A DNA stretch of 64,000 nucleotides from an uncultured Kiritimatiellota bacterium (GTDB taxonomy: Bacteria; Verrucomicrobiota; Kiritimatiellia; RFP12; UBA1067), in NCBI GenBank assembly GCA_934635385.1, contig CAKTZI010000001.1:62001-126000 (forward strand), written 5' to 3'. The notes beneath the pieces are model-generated. The model did not search any database, was not told where the DNA came from, and saw only the letters and a list, made by a program, of their open reading frames with translations. Position 1 is the stretch's first letter; each line of letters begins with the position of its first letter. A program made the translations under genes and the position numbers. Below, piece by piece: positions 23,870 through 32,020 of the stretch.

Positions 23870-26800
23870 ATGAACAAGACGAAGCAGATTCTCCTGTGCG
23901 CGTGCGTGGCGGTTGGGCTGACGGCGCGGGCCTCCCTGCCTGACCCCATCGCCTACTTCGCGTTTGACGAGATCCGGGACGGGATCGTCGCCGACCTGTC
24001 GGGGCACGGGCGCGACCTCACGGTCGGTGCGGGCTGTGCGCTGACGAACGACGCGGCGGCGGGTTCGGCGCTGTGGCTCGAAGGCGACACGGCGACGTTC
24101 GCGCAGTTCGCCGTGCCGTCGCTGCCGAAGCGGACGATCTCGTTCTGGTACAAGCGCAGCCATCAGCCCGGCCCCAACTTCGAGGAGAAGAGCGTGACCG
24201 CAGACAAGCATTGCCTGATGCCGACGCTGATCGCGAATCTCAGCAAGTTCAACCTGCGCTTCAACAACAGCTGGGCGGACGCGAACGACCACGCGCTCGG
24301 CATCGGGAACTGCGATCTTGTCGCCTACTACGGAGATGGCGGCGCCCTCAGCGGCTTCTACGTCTCTTACGGAAAGTATCCGCAGGTCTACCCGGAGAAG
24401 TGGACGCATCTCGCCTACGCGATCGAGATCACGGACTCGCGGCCGCTGGAAGGCTCGAATCACCTCGACACCTTCAACCTGCGCTTCTACGTGAACGGCG
24501 AACTCTGGTTCGCGCAGGACGGCGGCGCGACGACGAATGCCTACCCCTCCTCGACGGTGACGCTGGGCAACAGCGCGAAGGACGGGCCGCGTCCGTGTCG
24601 CGGCGCACTGGACGAGTTCAAGGTCTTCGACCAGTTCCTGAGCGCGGATCAGGTGCGCGCGGAGTATGACCGCTGCAAGGACACGGCGAACCGCTTTCGC
24701 CTCGTCGCGTGGTATCCGTTTCAGGAATTCTCCGAGCCGGACGGCGACGGGAACTTCACGACGCCGGATCAGTCGCCGTGGGGCGTCGCGAACGGACAGG
24801 TGATGACGTGCTCCGCCGAGACGTCGGTTGCGTCCGGCCTGCAGGGTGACGATCGGGCCATCCATTTTCAGGGCACGGCGCGGACGTGTGCGTTCGCCGC
24901 CGTTCCGTTCAAGGTCGAGGACTTCACGATGGCGGCGTGGGTCAACGTCTCCACGAACACGTCCATCGTGCGCATCGAAGGCGAGACGGCGAACTATCCC
25001 CGGCTCATCACGTGGGGCAACTTCACGTCCTACTACACGTGGGTCTTGTCGTCGCTCCAGAACCAGTACACGATGCCGGGCGACAGCGCCATTCGCACGT
25101 TTGCCCGCGACGGGCTGGCGTGCAAGGGCGACTGGCAGCATATCGCCTGGGTCGTGCGCAATGTCCGCACGTCAACGGACACCGTGGCGAATGCGTTCAA
25201 GCAGGTTCACGACTACTACGTCAACGGCGAACTCGTCAACACGAGCCCCGAAGTCGCCGGCGGGACGCTCGCCGCGAAGACGACGCTGATTCTCGGAAAT
25301 TATTCCACGACGCGCGGCACGCGCGTCTTCGAGGGCGACGTGAGCGACTTCCGCCTCTACGCGGGGGCGATGAACGCGGACGAGGTGCGGATGCTGTATC
25401 GCGGCGCGGCGGCGGTGGACGCGGGCGTGGACGAGACCGTTTCGGGTGCGCGCGCCGTGCTGAAGGGCACGGTGGGGACGGATCGCGGCACGCCCGGCGC
25501 GTACGGCTATGCGGGGACGGTCGCGTGGTCGCTCGTCTCGGCGCCGGACGGCGGCGCGGCGGTCGAGTTCCTTCGGCCGGACAATCCGGTGACGGAGGTC
25601 ACGCTGCCGGTCGAGGGAACTTACGTCTTTCGCCTGACGACGACGGCGTATGACGCGGCGCAGTCCGACACCGTGACGATCACGCGCGACGACGCGGCGG
25701 GGACGGTGAGCGAAGTCCCGTCCGTGGACGCTGCGGCCGTCGCAGCGGAGGCGACCGTGCGCGCGTCGCTGGCCGACGGACTGATTCGTCACTGGACGGC
25801 GAACGGCCTTGCGCGTCGCGAGGAAGTTTCGGGGACGGTCGGCATGGAGGCGACGGACTGGTCGTTGGTAGGGCTTACGAACGGCGTGACGGGGAGTGCG
25901 TTCTGTTCCCGCGCGAACGTGCCGTTCGGCGGTACGCTCGCCACGGCTGTCACGTCGGGCGAGACGGCGGGTGCCTACGGCAACGGCTACGAACCCGCGA
26001 ACGAGTGGCTGACGATCTCGGCATGGATTCGTCCGGAGGCAGACTACCCGGATGACTGGTTCGCCGGCGTCTTGGTGCATCTGCCGTTGACGCTCAGCGT
26101 CTGCTACGGGCAGTGGTGGTCGCCGAGCACGGCGACGGACGTTCTGCCGGGCTTCTGCATCCAGCAGACGGGCATCCTCGGCTATCAGGCCTGGCTCAAC
26201 TACGATCTCCCGTCCGGCACGGACATGAAGTCCCTGTGCGGAAAGTGGTCGCACGTCGTGGCGCTCGTCAACCGCCATGACACGTCCCAGTCGTCGTTCT
26301 ATCTCAACGGCGAGAAGCTGACGGAGAACACGGCGCGCCGCAACTGCGGGAACTATCCGACCTATACGGATGACAAGGGCGCGGCGGTCAACTTCAGCGG
26401 ACAGCCCTGCGGCGGACGCTGGAACGGACAGGTCGTCACGCTGCTCAACACGCAATCGGAGATCGGCGGCGCAAACAACACCATCCACTGCGCGTCGAAC
26501 ACGACGACGAACGTCCGCTATTCGCGGCACTTTCCGGGTGCGGTGGACGAGATCCGCTTCTACAGCCGCAAGCTGACGGAAGCGGAGATCGCCTTTCTCC
26601 ACGCGCACCCCGACGTGTCCGCAAACGCCGCGCCCGTCGTCGCCAAGGCGGTGTCCGCGCCCACGCTGGTGAAGAAGCGGGCGTCGGCTCTCGCGGCAAC
26701 GGCGGCGGACGACGGGAACGGCACGGCGACGCTCGCCTACGAGTGGCGGGTCGTGCGGGGCGATCCGGCGCAAGTCGTCTTCGCCGACCCCTCCGCCGCC

Positions 26801-26935
26801 GAGACGACGGTGACGGTCAAGGCGAAGGGACGCTATGCGTTCGCGTTGCGCGTGTCCGACGGCGAGCGCGCCACCGTCGGCGAACCGGTCGAGGTGGAGG
26901 TGCAGAATCCGGGTCTCGCGATCATCCTGCGCTAG
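23870..26935 (+). CDS. Large secreted protein with three LamG/concanavalin A-like domains
   Basis: This 1021-residue protein has a signal peptide (ILLCACVAVGLTARA). Three LamG_3-type modules are visible, each with the ISFWYK/FTMAAWV/LTISAWIRPE strand and a C-terminal VDEIRFYSRKLTEAEI-like strand: ~25-265, ~280-500 and ~630-910. Ig-like linkers lie between and after them (AVDAGVDETVSGARAVLKG and the last ~100 residues). LamG domains commonly bind carbohydrate. Within this operon it probably binds sialylated host glycans or tethers the sialidase. It ends LAIILR with no recognisable sorting tail. Confidence 0.75.
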   Translation: MNKTKQILLCACVAVGLTARASLPDPIAYFAFDEIRDGIVADLSGHGRDLTVGAGCALTNDAAAGSALWLEGDTATFAQFAVPSLPKRTISFWYKRSHQPGPNFEEKSVTADKHCLMPTLIANLSKFNLRFNNSWADANDHALGIGNCDLVAYYGDGGALSGFYVSYGKYPQVYPEKWTHLAYAIEITDSRPLEGSNHLDTFNLRFYVNGELWFAQDGGATTNAYPSSTVTLGNSAKDGPRPCRGALDEFKVFDQFLSADQVRAEYDRCKDTANRFRLVAWYPFQEFSEPDGDGNFTTPDQSPWGVANGQVMTCSAETSVASGLQGDDRAIHFQGTARTCAFAAVPFKVEDFTMAAWVNVSTNTSIVRIEGETANYPRLITWGNFTSYYTWVLSSLQNQYTMPGDSAIRTFARDGLACKGDWQHIAWVVRNVRTSTDTVANAFKQVHDYYVNGELVNTSPEVAGGTLAAKTTLILGNYSTTRGTRVFEGDVSDFRLYAGAMNADEVRMLYRGAAAVDAGVDETVSGARAVLKGTVGTDRGTPGAYGYAGTVAWSLVSAPDGGAAVEFLRPDNPVTEVTLPVEGTYVFRLTTTAYDAAQSDTVTITRDDAAGTVSEVPSVDAAAVAAEATVRASLADGLIRHWTANGLARREEVSGTVGMEATDWSLVGLTNGVTGSAFCSRANVPFGGTLATAVTSGETAGAYGNGYEPANEWLTISAWIRPEADYPDDWFAGVLVHLPLTLSVCYGQWWSPSTATDVLPGFCIQQTGILGYQAWLNYDLPSGTDMKSLCGKWSHVVALVNRHDTSQSSFYLNGEKLTENTARRNCGNYPTYTDDKGAAVNFSGQPCGGRWNGQVVTLLNTQSEIGGANNTIHCASNTTTNVRYSRHFPGAVDEIRFYSRKLTEAEIAFLHAHPDVSANAAPVVAKAVSAPTLVKKRASALAATAADDGNGTATLAYEWRVVRGDPAQVVFADPSAAETTVTVKAKGRYAFALRVSDGERATVGEPVEVEVQNPGLAIILR

Positions 26936-26941
26936 CCGACG

Positions 26942-29416
26942 ATGAAACGCCTTTTGACAGGACTGGCCGTCGCGCTCTGCGTCGGGACGGCTGTGGCGAA
27001 GACGGAGCTTCAGTGGCATGCCGCGCCGTCCCTGCCGGGGCTCGGCGTGCTGAAGCCCTACGTCGGCCTGTCGCAGGGACAGGTTCTGCTCGCGGGCGGC
27101 AGCAACTTTCCCGACAAGCCGCTTGCGGTGGGCGGCACAAAACGCTTCTACGACGAAATCTACGCTCTCGACCCGTCCGCGCCGGAAACGGGCTGGCGGC
27201 GCGTCGGGTCGCTCGATGCGCCGTGCGGTGAAGGCGGCTCGGCGACCGTGCCGGCTGGCGTCGTCTGCGTCGGCGGAATGCGGAGCGGCGCGCCAACGGC
27301 GCGGGCGTTCCTGCTGACGTGGGACGGCGCGCGCGCGACGGTGCGGCCGCTGCCGGATCTGCCGGTCGCGGCGAAGGCGCCGGGCGTCGCCGTGCATGGG
27401 GCGACGGCGTTCGCGATTGCGGGCGATCGCGTCTGGCGACTGGAGACGGACGACGCGGCGGCGCGTTGGCAAGAGCTGGAGCGTCTGCCGCGCGCCGTGA
27501 AAGCGCCACAGGCCGTCGTGCAGAACGTGCCGTTCCAGCGCACCGCCCTGTTTGTCTTCGGGGATGGCGGCGCGGTGTGGTCGCGCGTCATCGCGCCCGT
27601 GGACGAGCCGGGCTGGCGGCGCGTCGAGCTGCCGCTGCGGAATCCCGGTTCGGTGCCGCTCGCGGTCGGCGACCAGCACATCCTCTTTTTCGGCGGCTTC
27701 CCGTTCACGAACGCGGTCAGCTGCTACCACACGGTGACGGATCGGATGTTCGACTACGGCACGGTGCCCGGTGCGCCCAAGCTCGGTCAGGGGCTTCTGC
27801 GTCTGTCCGACGGGCGCATCCTCTCGGCGACGGGCGAAGTCGCCGCCGGCATCCGCACGCCCGACTGCTTTTTCGCGACGTTCGTGCGCACGCGGACGTG
27901 GCATTGGACGAACTACGCGATCGTCATCCTCTACTTCGCCGCGATGGCGTTCATGGGGTTCTGGTTCATGCGCCGCAACCGCAGCGCCGACGACTACTTC
28001 AAGGGCGGCGGACGCCTCCCGTGGTGGGTCGTCTCGCTCTCGATCTACGCGACGATGTTCTCGTCCATCACCTTCCTCTCGATTCCCGCGCTCACCTACG
28101 TCTCGGACTGCCGCTACTTCGGCATCTGCTTCGGCGTGCTGGCGCTCGCGCCGGTCGTCGTGAAGTGGTATCTGCCGTTCTTCCGCAAGCTGAACCTGAC
28201 GAGCGCCTACGAGTACCTGGAGGTGCGGTTCAACCTGCCGTGCCGCCTCTTCGCGTCCGCCGCGTTCATCCTCTTCATGATCGCGCGCACGGCCATCGTC
28301 ACGTACCTGCCGTCGGTCGCGCTCTCGGCAGTCATCGGCCTTGACGTGAACGTCGCCATCGTCGCCGTCACGCTCGTCACGATCCTCTACTGCACGCTCG
28401 GCGGCGTGGAGGCCGTCATCTGGAGCGACTTCGTGCAGTCGGTGATCCTGATTCTCGGCACGGCCGCCATCTACGTCTTCCTCGTCTGCGGCACGGACGG
28501 CGGTTGGCGCGGCTTCCTCTCCCTCGGTACGGCGGCGGGCAAGTTCCGCGTCTTCGACTTCGCGCTCGACTGGACGAAGCCCGTCTTCTGGGTCACGCTC
28601 GTCGGCGGACTCGTCGCGAACCTCGCGAGCTACACGAGCGACCAGTGCGTCGTGCAGCGGTACATGACGACGCCGGACGAGAAGGGCGCGGCGAAGTCGA
28701 TCCTGTTCAACGGCGTCCTCTCGTTCGCGAACTGCATCGTCTTCTTCACGCTTGGCGTCGCGCTCTGGACGTTCTACCGTTCGCATCCGCAGCTGCTGGA
28801 CGTCACGATGGCGCAGAACGACGCGGTCTTTCCGCTCTTCATCGGCAACGACCTGCCGACCGGCGTTTCGGGCGTCATCCTCGCGGCCGTCGCGGCGGCG
28901 ACGATGAGCACGCTGTCCGCGAACCTCAACGCGGCGGCGAGCGCGTTCACGACCGATTTTTACAAGAGGCTAATTTCGCCCCGTCGCGTGTCGTCTTCGC
29001 CTGATTCGGCCTTGCCGGGCGTCTCTCTTGTCCCGTGCGAGCAGCGTCCGCTGCTCGTCTGCGGCAAGGTCTCGACGGTCGTCGTCGGCCTGTTGGGCGG
29101 CGGCTTCGCGCTCGTCTTGGCGAACGGCGAGGTCTATTCGATCTACGACCAGTTCCAGCGGTTTCTCGGCGTGCTGACCGGCGGCCTCGGCTGTCTCTTC
29201 TTCATGGGCATCTTCTGCCGGCGCGTCAACGCGGCGGGCGCGACGGCGGGATTGGTCGCGAACTACGCCGTCTGCCTCGCGCTCGACCAGCTGTCGTTCG
29301 CGGGCAAGCCGCACCTCCTTCTCTACGGCGCGTTCGGCATGGCCGCGTGTCTCGTCGTTGCGCCCGTCGTCAGTTCCCTCACGCGGTCTACGGAGAAAAC
29401 GGAAACAAAGACATGA
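26942..29416 (+). CDS. NanM-like Kelch mutarotase fused to a sodium:solute (sialic acid) symporter
   Basis: This 824-residue fusion has a signal peptide (LLTGLAVALCVGTAVA), then a Kelch beta-propeller (~25-310; VLLAGGSNFPDKP, VVCVGGMRSG, HILFFGGFPF) like NanM or the cyclically permuted mutarotases that convert alpha- to beta-N-acetylneuraminate. From ~318 a sodium:solute symporter follows with about 13 helices (YLEVRFNLPCRLFASA, GGVEAVIWSDFVQ, SDQCVVQRYMTTPDEKGA, AAVAAATMSTLSANLNAAAS). The propeller would sit in the periplasm at the mouth of the transporter. It lies six bases after the LamG gene and overlaps nanA by ATGA. Confidence 0.85.
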   Translation: MKRLLTGLAVALCVGTAVAKTELQWHAAPSLPGLGVLKPYVGLSQGQVLLAGGSNFPDKPLAVGGTKRFYDEIYALDPSAPETGWRRVGSLDAPCGEGGSATVPAGVVCVGGMRSGAPTARAFLLTWDGARATVRPLPDLPVAAKAPGVAVHGATAFAIAGDRVWRLETDDAAARWQELERLPRAVKAPQAVVQNVPFQRTALFVFGDGGAVWSRVIAPVDEPGWRRVELPLRNPGSVPLAVGDQHILFFGGFPFTNAVSCYHTVTDRMFDYGTVPGAPKLGQGLLRLSDGRILSATGEVAAGIRTPDCFFATFVRTRTWHWTNYAIVILYFAAMAFMGFWFMRRNRSADDYFKGGGRLPWWVVSLSIYATMFSSITFLSIPALTYVSDCRYFGICFGVLALAPVVVKWYLPFFRKLNLTSAYEYLEVRFNLPCRLFASAAFILFMIARTAIVTYLPSVALSAVIGLDVNVAIVAVTLVTILYCTLGGVEAVIWSDFVQSVILILGTAAIYVFLVCGTDGGWRGFLSLGTAAGKFRVFDFALDWTKPVFWVTLVGGLVANLASYTSDQCVVQRYMTTPDEKGAAKSILFNGVLSFANCIVFFTLGVALWTFYRSHPQLLDVTMAQNDAVFPLFIGNDLPTGVSGVILAAVAAATMSTLSANLNAAASAFTTDFYKRLISPRRVSSSPDSALPGVSLVPCEQRPLLVCGKVSTVVVGLLGGGFALVLANGEVYSIYDQFQRFLGVLTGGLGCLFFMGIFCRRVNAAGATAGLVANYAVCLALDQLSFAGKPHLLLYGAFGMAACLVVAPVVSSLTRSTEKTETKT

Positions 29417-30324
29417 AGACGCATTTTGAAGACAGGTGTTTCGCGGGCATGGCCGGGGCGCATGCCGCGCTGTTCACGCCGTTCGACGCGCAGGGGCGCG
29501 TCAACGGCGAGGCAATCGACGCGATGATCGAACGCGGCCTCGCGCACGGCCTCAAGGGCTTCTACCTGACGGGCTCGACGGGCGAGGGCATGCTGCTCAC
29601 GCCGGAGGAGCGCGTCTACGTCTACGACCGCGCGGTGCGGGCGGCGAAGGGACGTGCGAAGCTGATCGCGCAGGTCGGATGCGTCCGCACGGAGGACGCG
29701 GTCGCGCTCGCGAAGGCCGCCGCGAAGGTCGGCGTGGACTGGATCTCGTCCGTCGCCCCCGTCTACTTCGGCCAGAGCTTCCCCTCGACCCTGCGCCACT
29801 ACAGGGCGATCAGCGAGGCGACGGACTTGCCGTTCCTCGTCTACGCCTTCAACGCCACGCTCGTGCCGGAACGCGACGTGCGGCTCTTCGACCTCCCGAA
29901 CGTCCGGGGCATCAAGTACACGGGCTCAAACTTCTACGCTTGTGAGCGGCTGACGCGGATGCTCGACAAGGAGACGATCTGGTTCAACGGCTGTGACGAG
30001 CTGCTGATTTCCGCGCTCGCGATGGGCGACGTCTTCGCCGGCGGCATCGGCCTCAACTACAACATCATTCCGGGACACTTCACGAAGATCTGCGACCTCT
30101 GCGCGGCGAATGACTTCCGTGCGGCGGCGCGCTGGCAGCTGGAGGTGAATCGCCTCGTCGATCTCGTCCTCGACGGACTTGCGGACAACTGGAGCCGCTG
30201 CAAGGTTCTCATGAAAGTCGTCGGCATCGACTGCGGCTCTTGCCGCGCGCCCTATGCACCGCTGACGGACGAGGAGTCGCGTGCCGTCCTCGCGAAGTTC
30301 GCGAGCCTGAACCTGACCCTGTGA
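29413..30324 (+). CDS. nanA: N-acetylneuraminate lyase
   Basis: NanA cleaves N-acetylneuraminate to N-acetylmannosamine and pyruvate in the cytoplasm, the first step of sialic acid catabolism. The 303-residue TIM barrel shows GSTGEG (residues 54-59, carboxylate binding), Y144 in FLVYAFN, the Schiff-base lysine K168 in RGIKYTGSN, and GGIGLNYN. The active-site segment WFNGCDELLIS matches the family NGYDE block. ATG 29413 overlaps the stop of the symporter fusion. NanE, NanK and NagA/NagB genes are not in the window. Confidence 0.92.
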   Translation: MKTHFEDRCFAGMAGAHAALFTPFDAQGRVNGEAIDAMIERGLAHGLKGFYLTGSTGEGMLLTPEERVYVYDRAVRAAKGRAKLIAQVGCVRTEDAVALAKAAAKVGVDWISSVAPVYFGQSFPSTLRHYRAISEATDLPFLVYAFNATLVPERDVRLFDLPNVRGIKYTGSNFYACERLTRMLDKETIWFNGCDELLISALAMGDVFAGGIGLNYNIIPGHFTKICDLCAANDFRAAARWQLEVNRLVDLVLDGLADNWSRCKVLMKVVGIDCGSCRAPYAPLTDEESRAVLAKFASLNLTL

Positions 30325-30398
30325 GAGAACGATCGACAAGAGCGACAATAATTTAGAAAAACTCAAATACCCCCTTGCGCAGTGCCCAGAGTTTTTGA

Positions 30399-30404
30399 TA
30401 TACT
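30399..30404 (+). promoter_or_regulatory. Extended -10 promoter (TGATATACT) for the tRNA operon
   Basis: TGA-TATACT lies 18 nt upstream of the first tRNA base. A weak TTGCGC -35 lies at 30375-30380 with an 18-bp spacer. Confidence 0.7.
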
Positions 30405-30422
30405 ACGCACTGTTTTCGCGAT

Positions 30423-30498
30423 GCGAGGATAACTCAGTTGGTAGAGTGCCACCTTGCCAAGGTGGTTGTCGCGGGTTCGAGTCCCGTTCCTCGCTCCA
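30423..30498 (+). tRNA. tRNA-Gly (anticodon GCC)
   Basis: The 7-bp acceptor GCGAGGA/TCCTCGC, D-loop ...CAGTTGGTAGAG, anticodon stem CCACC/GGTGG with loop TTGCCAA, and T-loop GGTTCGAGTCC all fit. The CCA end is encoded. Confidence 0.98.
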
Positions 30499-30517
30499 GT
30501 GAAAGCCAAGGTGAGAT

Positions 30518-30593
30518 GGGGGCGTAGCTCAGCTGGTAGAGCAAGTGACTCTTAATCACTGGGTCCAGGGTTCGAATCCCTGCGCCCCTACCA
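30518..30593 (+). tRNA. tRNA-Lys (anticodon CTT)
   Basis: The acceptor GGGGGCG/CGCCCCT has one G-U pair at the first position. The anticodon loop CTCTTAA sits in stem AGTGA/TCACT, the T-loop is GGTTCGAATCC, and CCA is encoded. Confidence 0.97.
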
Positions 30594-30616
30594 TTTCAGA
30601 CCTTGATGACTTCTGT

Positions 30617-30692
<76 letters not shown>

Positions 30693-30706
30693 ATGCCAAT
30701 CTAACT

Positions 30707-30728
30707 CGGAGAGAACTCCGTTTTTTTC
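30707..30728 (+). terminator. Rho-independent terminator of the tRNA operon
   Basis: CGGAG (30707-30711), loop AGAA, CTCCG (30716-30720), followed by seven T. The following 30729-30794 shows no feature. Confidence 0.9.
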
Positions 30729-30794
30729 TTTTTCATAGATTCGCGTATAAAGCCCAATTGTCGGGCTGATTCTGCCCTTGCCGAGTTCTCTGTC

Positions 30795-31430
30795 GTGTGT
30801 GGCAACTCCCGTGCCGCGTGGCCTTTTGAGGGCGATTCAGCCCGCGAAGTATCTCCGCCGTGTGACTTTAGTCAACACGACGATTCCAAGGAAAAACGCC
30901 CGTTTTGCCGCTTTCCTATGCAAACTGCAAGTCTGGTATGCGCACCTTGTTTCATAGACCGATTCAAGGCCAAGAGAGAACTTCATGCCGCCAAAGTGTG
31001 CAAGATCAGACGGTCGTTGCTTCTTGGTCTGGCTTTTGGGCACAGATGGAATATCCTGAAATTCCTGTACGAAACTTTTGACGAGTGTCAGCGTGTTTTG
31101 TCGATGAATGAGATGATTTCAAGGATGTGTTCGGACGGGGAGATACTCATTGAGGGCCACACGACGCCTTGGCAGATTGATGGTGACGGATACGCTTTCA
31201 TGCATCTTCTTGAATCAATGAGTTCGGGATGCATGCGAAAGATCAGGGATCCATTCGGGAACAATCTCCTGTGGCAGACATTCTTTCGCACTCAAACGTT
31301 GCATCGCGCAAGCAAGGTCTATCCGAAACTTGAGAAGATGCTCGTTTGGCATAAAGACAAGGAATACTCGAATCTGCGCGGATGGTTTAACGGACTTTTT
31401 GGCGCAAGAAAGAAGAATGTGAAGGCATGA
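30795..31430 (+). CDS. Hypothetical protein, first gene of the DnaQ/DnaE-like cluster (start uncertain)
   Basis: The frame is open for up to 211 residues from a GTG at 30795, but no ribosome site supports that start. Alternative in-frame ATGs are at 30918, 31104 and 31113. The C-terminal half is the most protein-like: EMISRMCSDGEILIEGHTTPWQIDGDGYAFMHLLE, then DPFGNNLLWQTFFRTQ, which faintly recalls an ankyrin-type D-x-x-G-N-x-L-L turn, and a basic tail. No family is recognised. Its stop overlaps the ATG of the exonuclease gene (ATGA), which strongly suggests it is real and co-translated. Confidence 0.55.
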   Translation: MCGNSRAAWPFEGDSAREVSPPCDFSQHDDSKEKRPFCRFPMQTASLVCAPCFIDRFKAKRELHAAKVCKIRRSLLLGLAFGHRWNILKFLYETFDECQRVLSMNEMISRMCSDGEILIEGHTTPWQIDGDGYAFMHLLESMSSGCMRKIRDPFGNNLLWQTFFRTQTLHRASKVYPKLEKMLVWHKDKEYSNLRGWFNGLFGARKKNVKA

Positions 31431-32020
31431 GAATTAAGCCGGAAAACTTGCCATTGATTCATCGCTATGCGGCACATGGCCGGATCGTCGTGTTCGACAC
31501 GGAGACGACCGGCATGACGAATGACGATGAAATATGTCAGATCGCCGCCGTGGAGTATGAGCATGGTAGAGAGTGTCGGAACATGGCAGAATACCTTACG
31601 CCGACTTGTCCCATGAATCCGTATGCAGAACAGGCACACGGGCTTTCGCTCGACTTTCTGCGACAAAATGGCATCCCGCCAGCCATCGGGCTTGATCGTT
31701 TCTTGGCTTTTCTCGGCGGGGATGTGCTTCTTGTCGCGCACAACCTGCGCTTTGACATGAGGATGCTCAACAATGCCTGTGTCCATTACGGCATTGAGCA
31801 TGACGGCGCTGCTATCGAAACCTGCGACACCCTTGCGCTTGCGCGGCTCGCGATGCCCGATCTTGACTGCTACACGCTCGGCAACCTTGTCGAGACGCTT
31901 GGTGTAGAAGGCATAAACAGCCACGATGCCCTTGACGATGCCTACGCCTGTGCAGGGGTGTTCTTCAAGCTGATTGAATCACTAAAGAAAGGTAGTGTAA
32001 ATGATGGATCTTCACATTGA
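31427..32020 (+). CDS. DnaQ-like DEDDh 3'-5' exonuclease
   Basis: This 197-residue exonuclease resembles the proofreading epsilon subunit of DNA polymerase III. The DEDDh residues are all visible: D24 and E26 in VVFDTETTG, D110 in HNLRFDMRML, and H166 and D171 in SHDALDDA. It lacks the extra C-terminal tail that in DnaQ binds the polymerase subunit, and no clamp motif is obvious. It overlaps the upstream gene by four bases and the downstream DnaE-like fusion by 20 bases, so a joint exonuclease-polymerase function is likely. Confidence 0.88.
   Translation: MRIKPENLPLIHRYAAHGRIVVFDTETTGMTNDDEICQIAAVEYEHGRECRNMAEYLTPTCPMNPYAEQAHGLSLDFLRQNGIPPAIGLDRFLAFLGGDVLLVAHNLRFDMRMLNNACVHYGIEHDGAAIETCDTLALARLAMPDLDCYTLGNLVETLGVEGINSHDALDDAYACAGVFFKLIESLKKGSVNDGSSH

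Noticed and set aside
25172..28786. Very long open frame on the minus strand opposite the LamG and symporter genes
   Set aside because: It is antisense to well-supported genes, arginine-rich and without domains; typical of GC-rich coding DNA.
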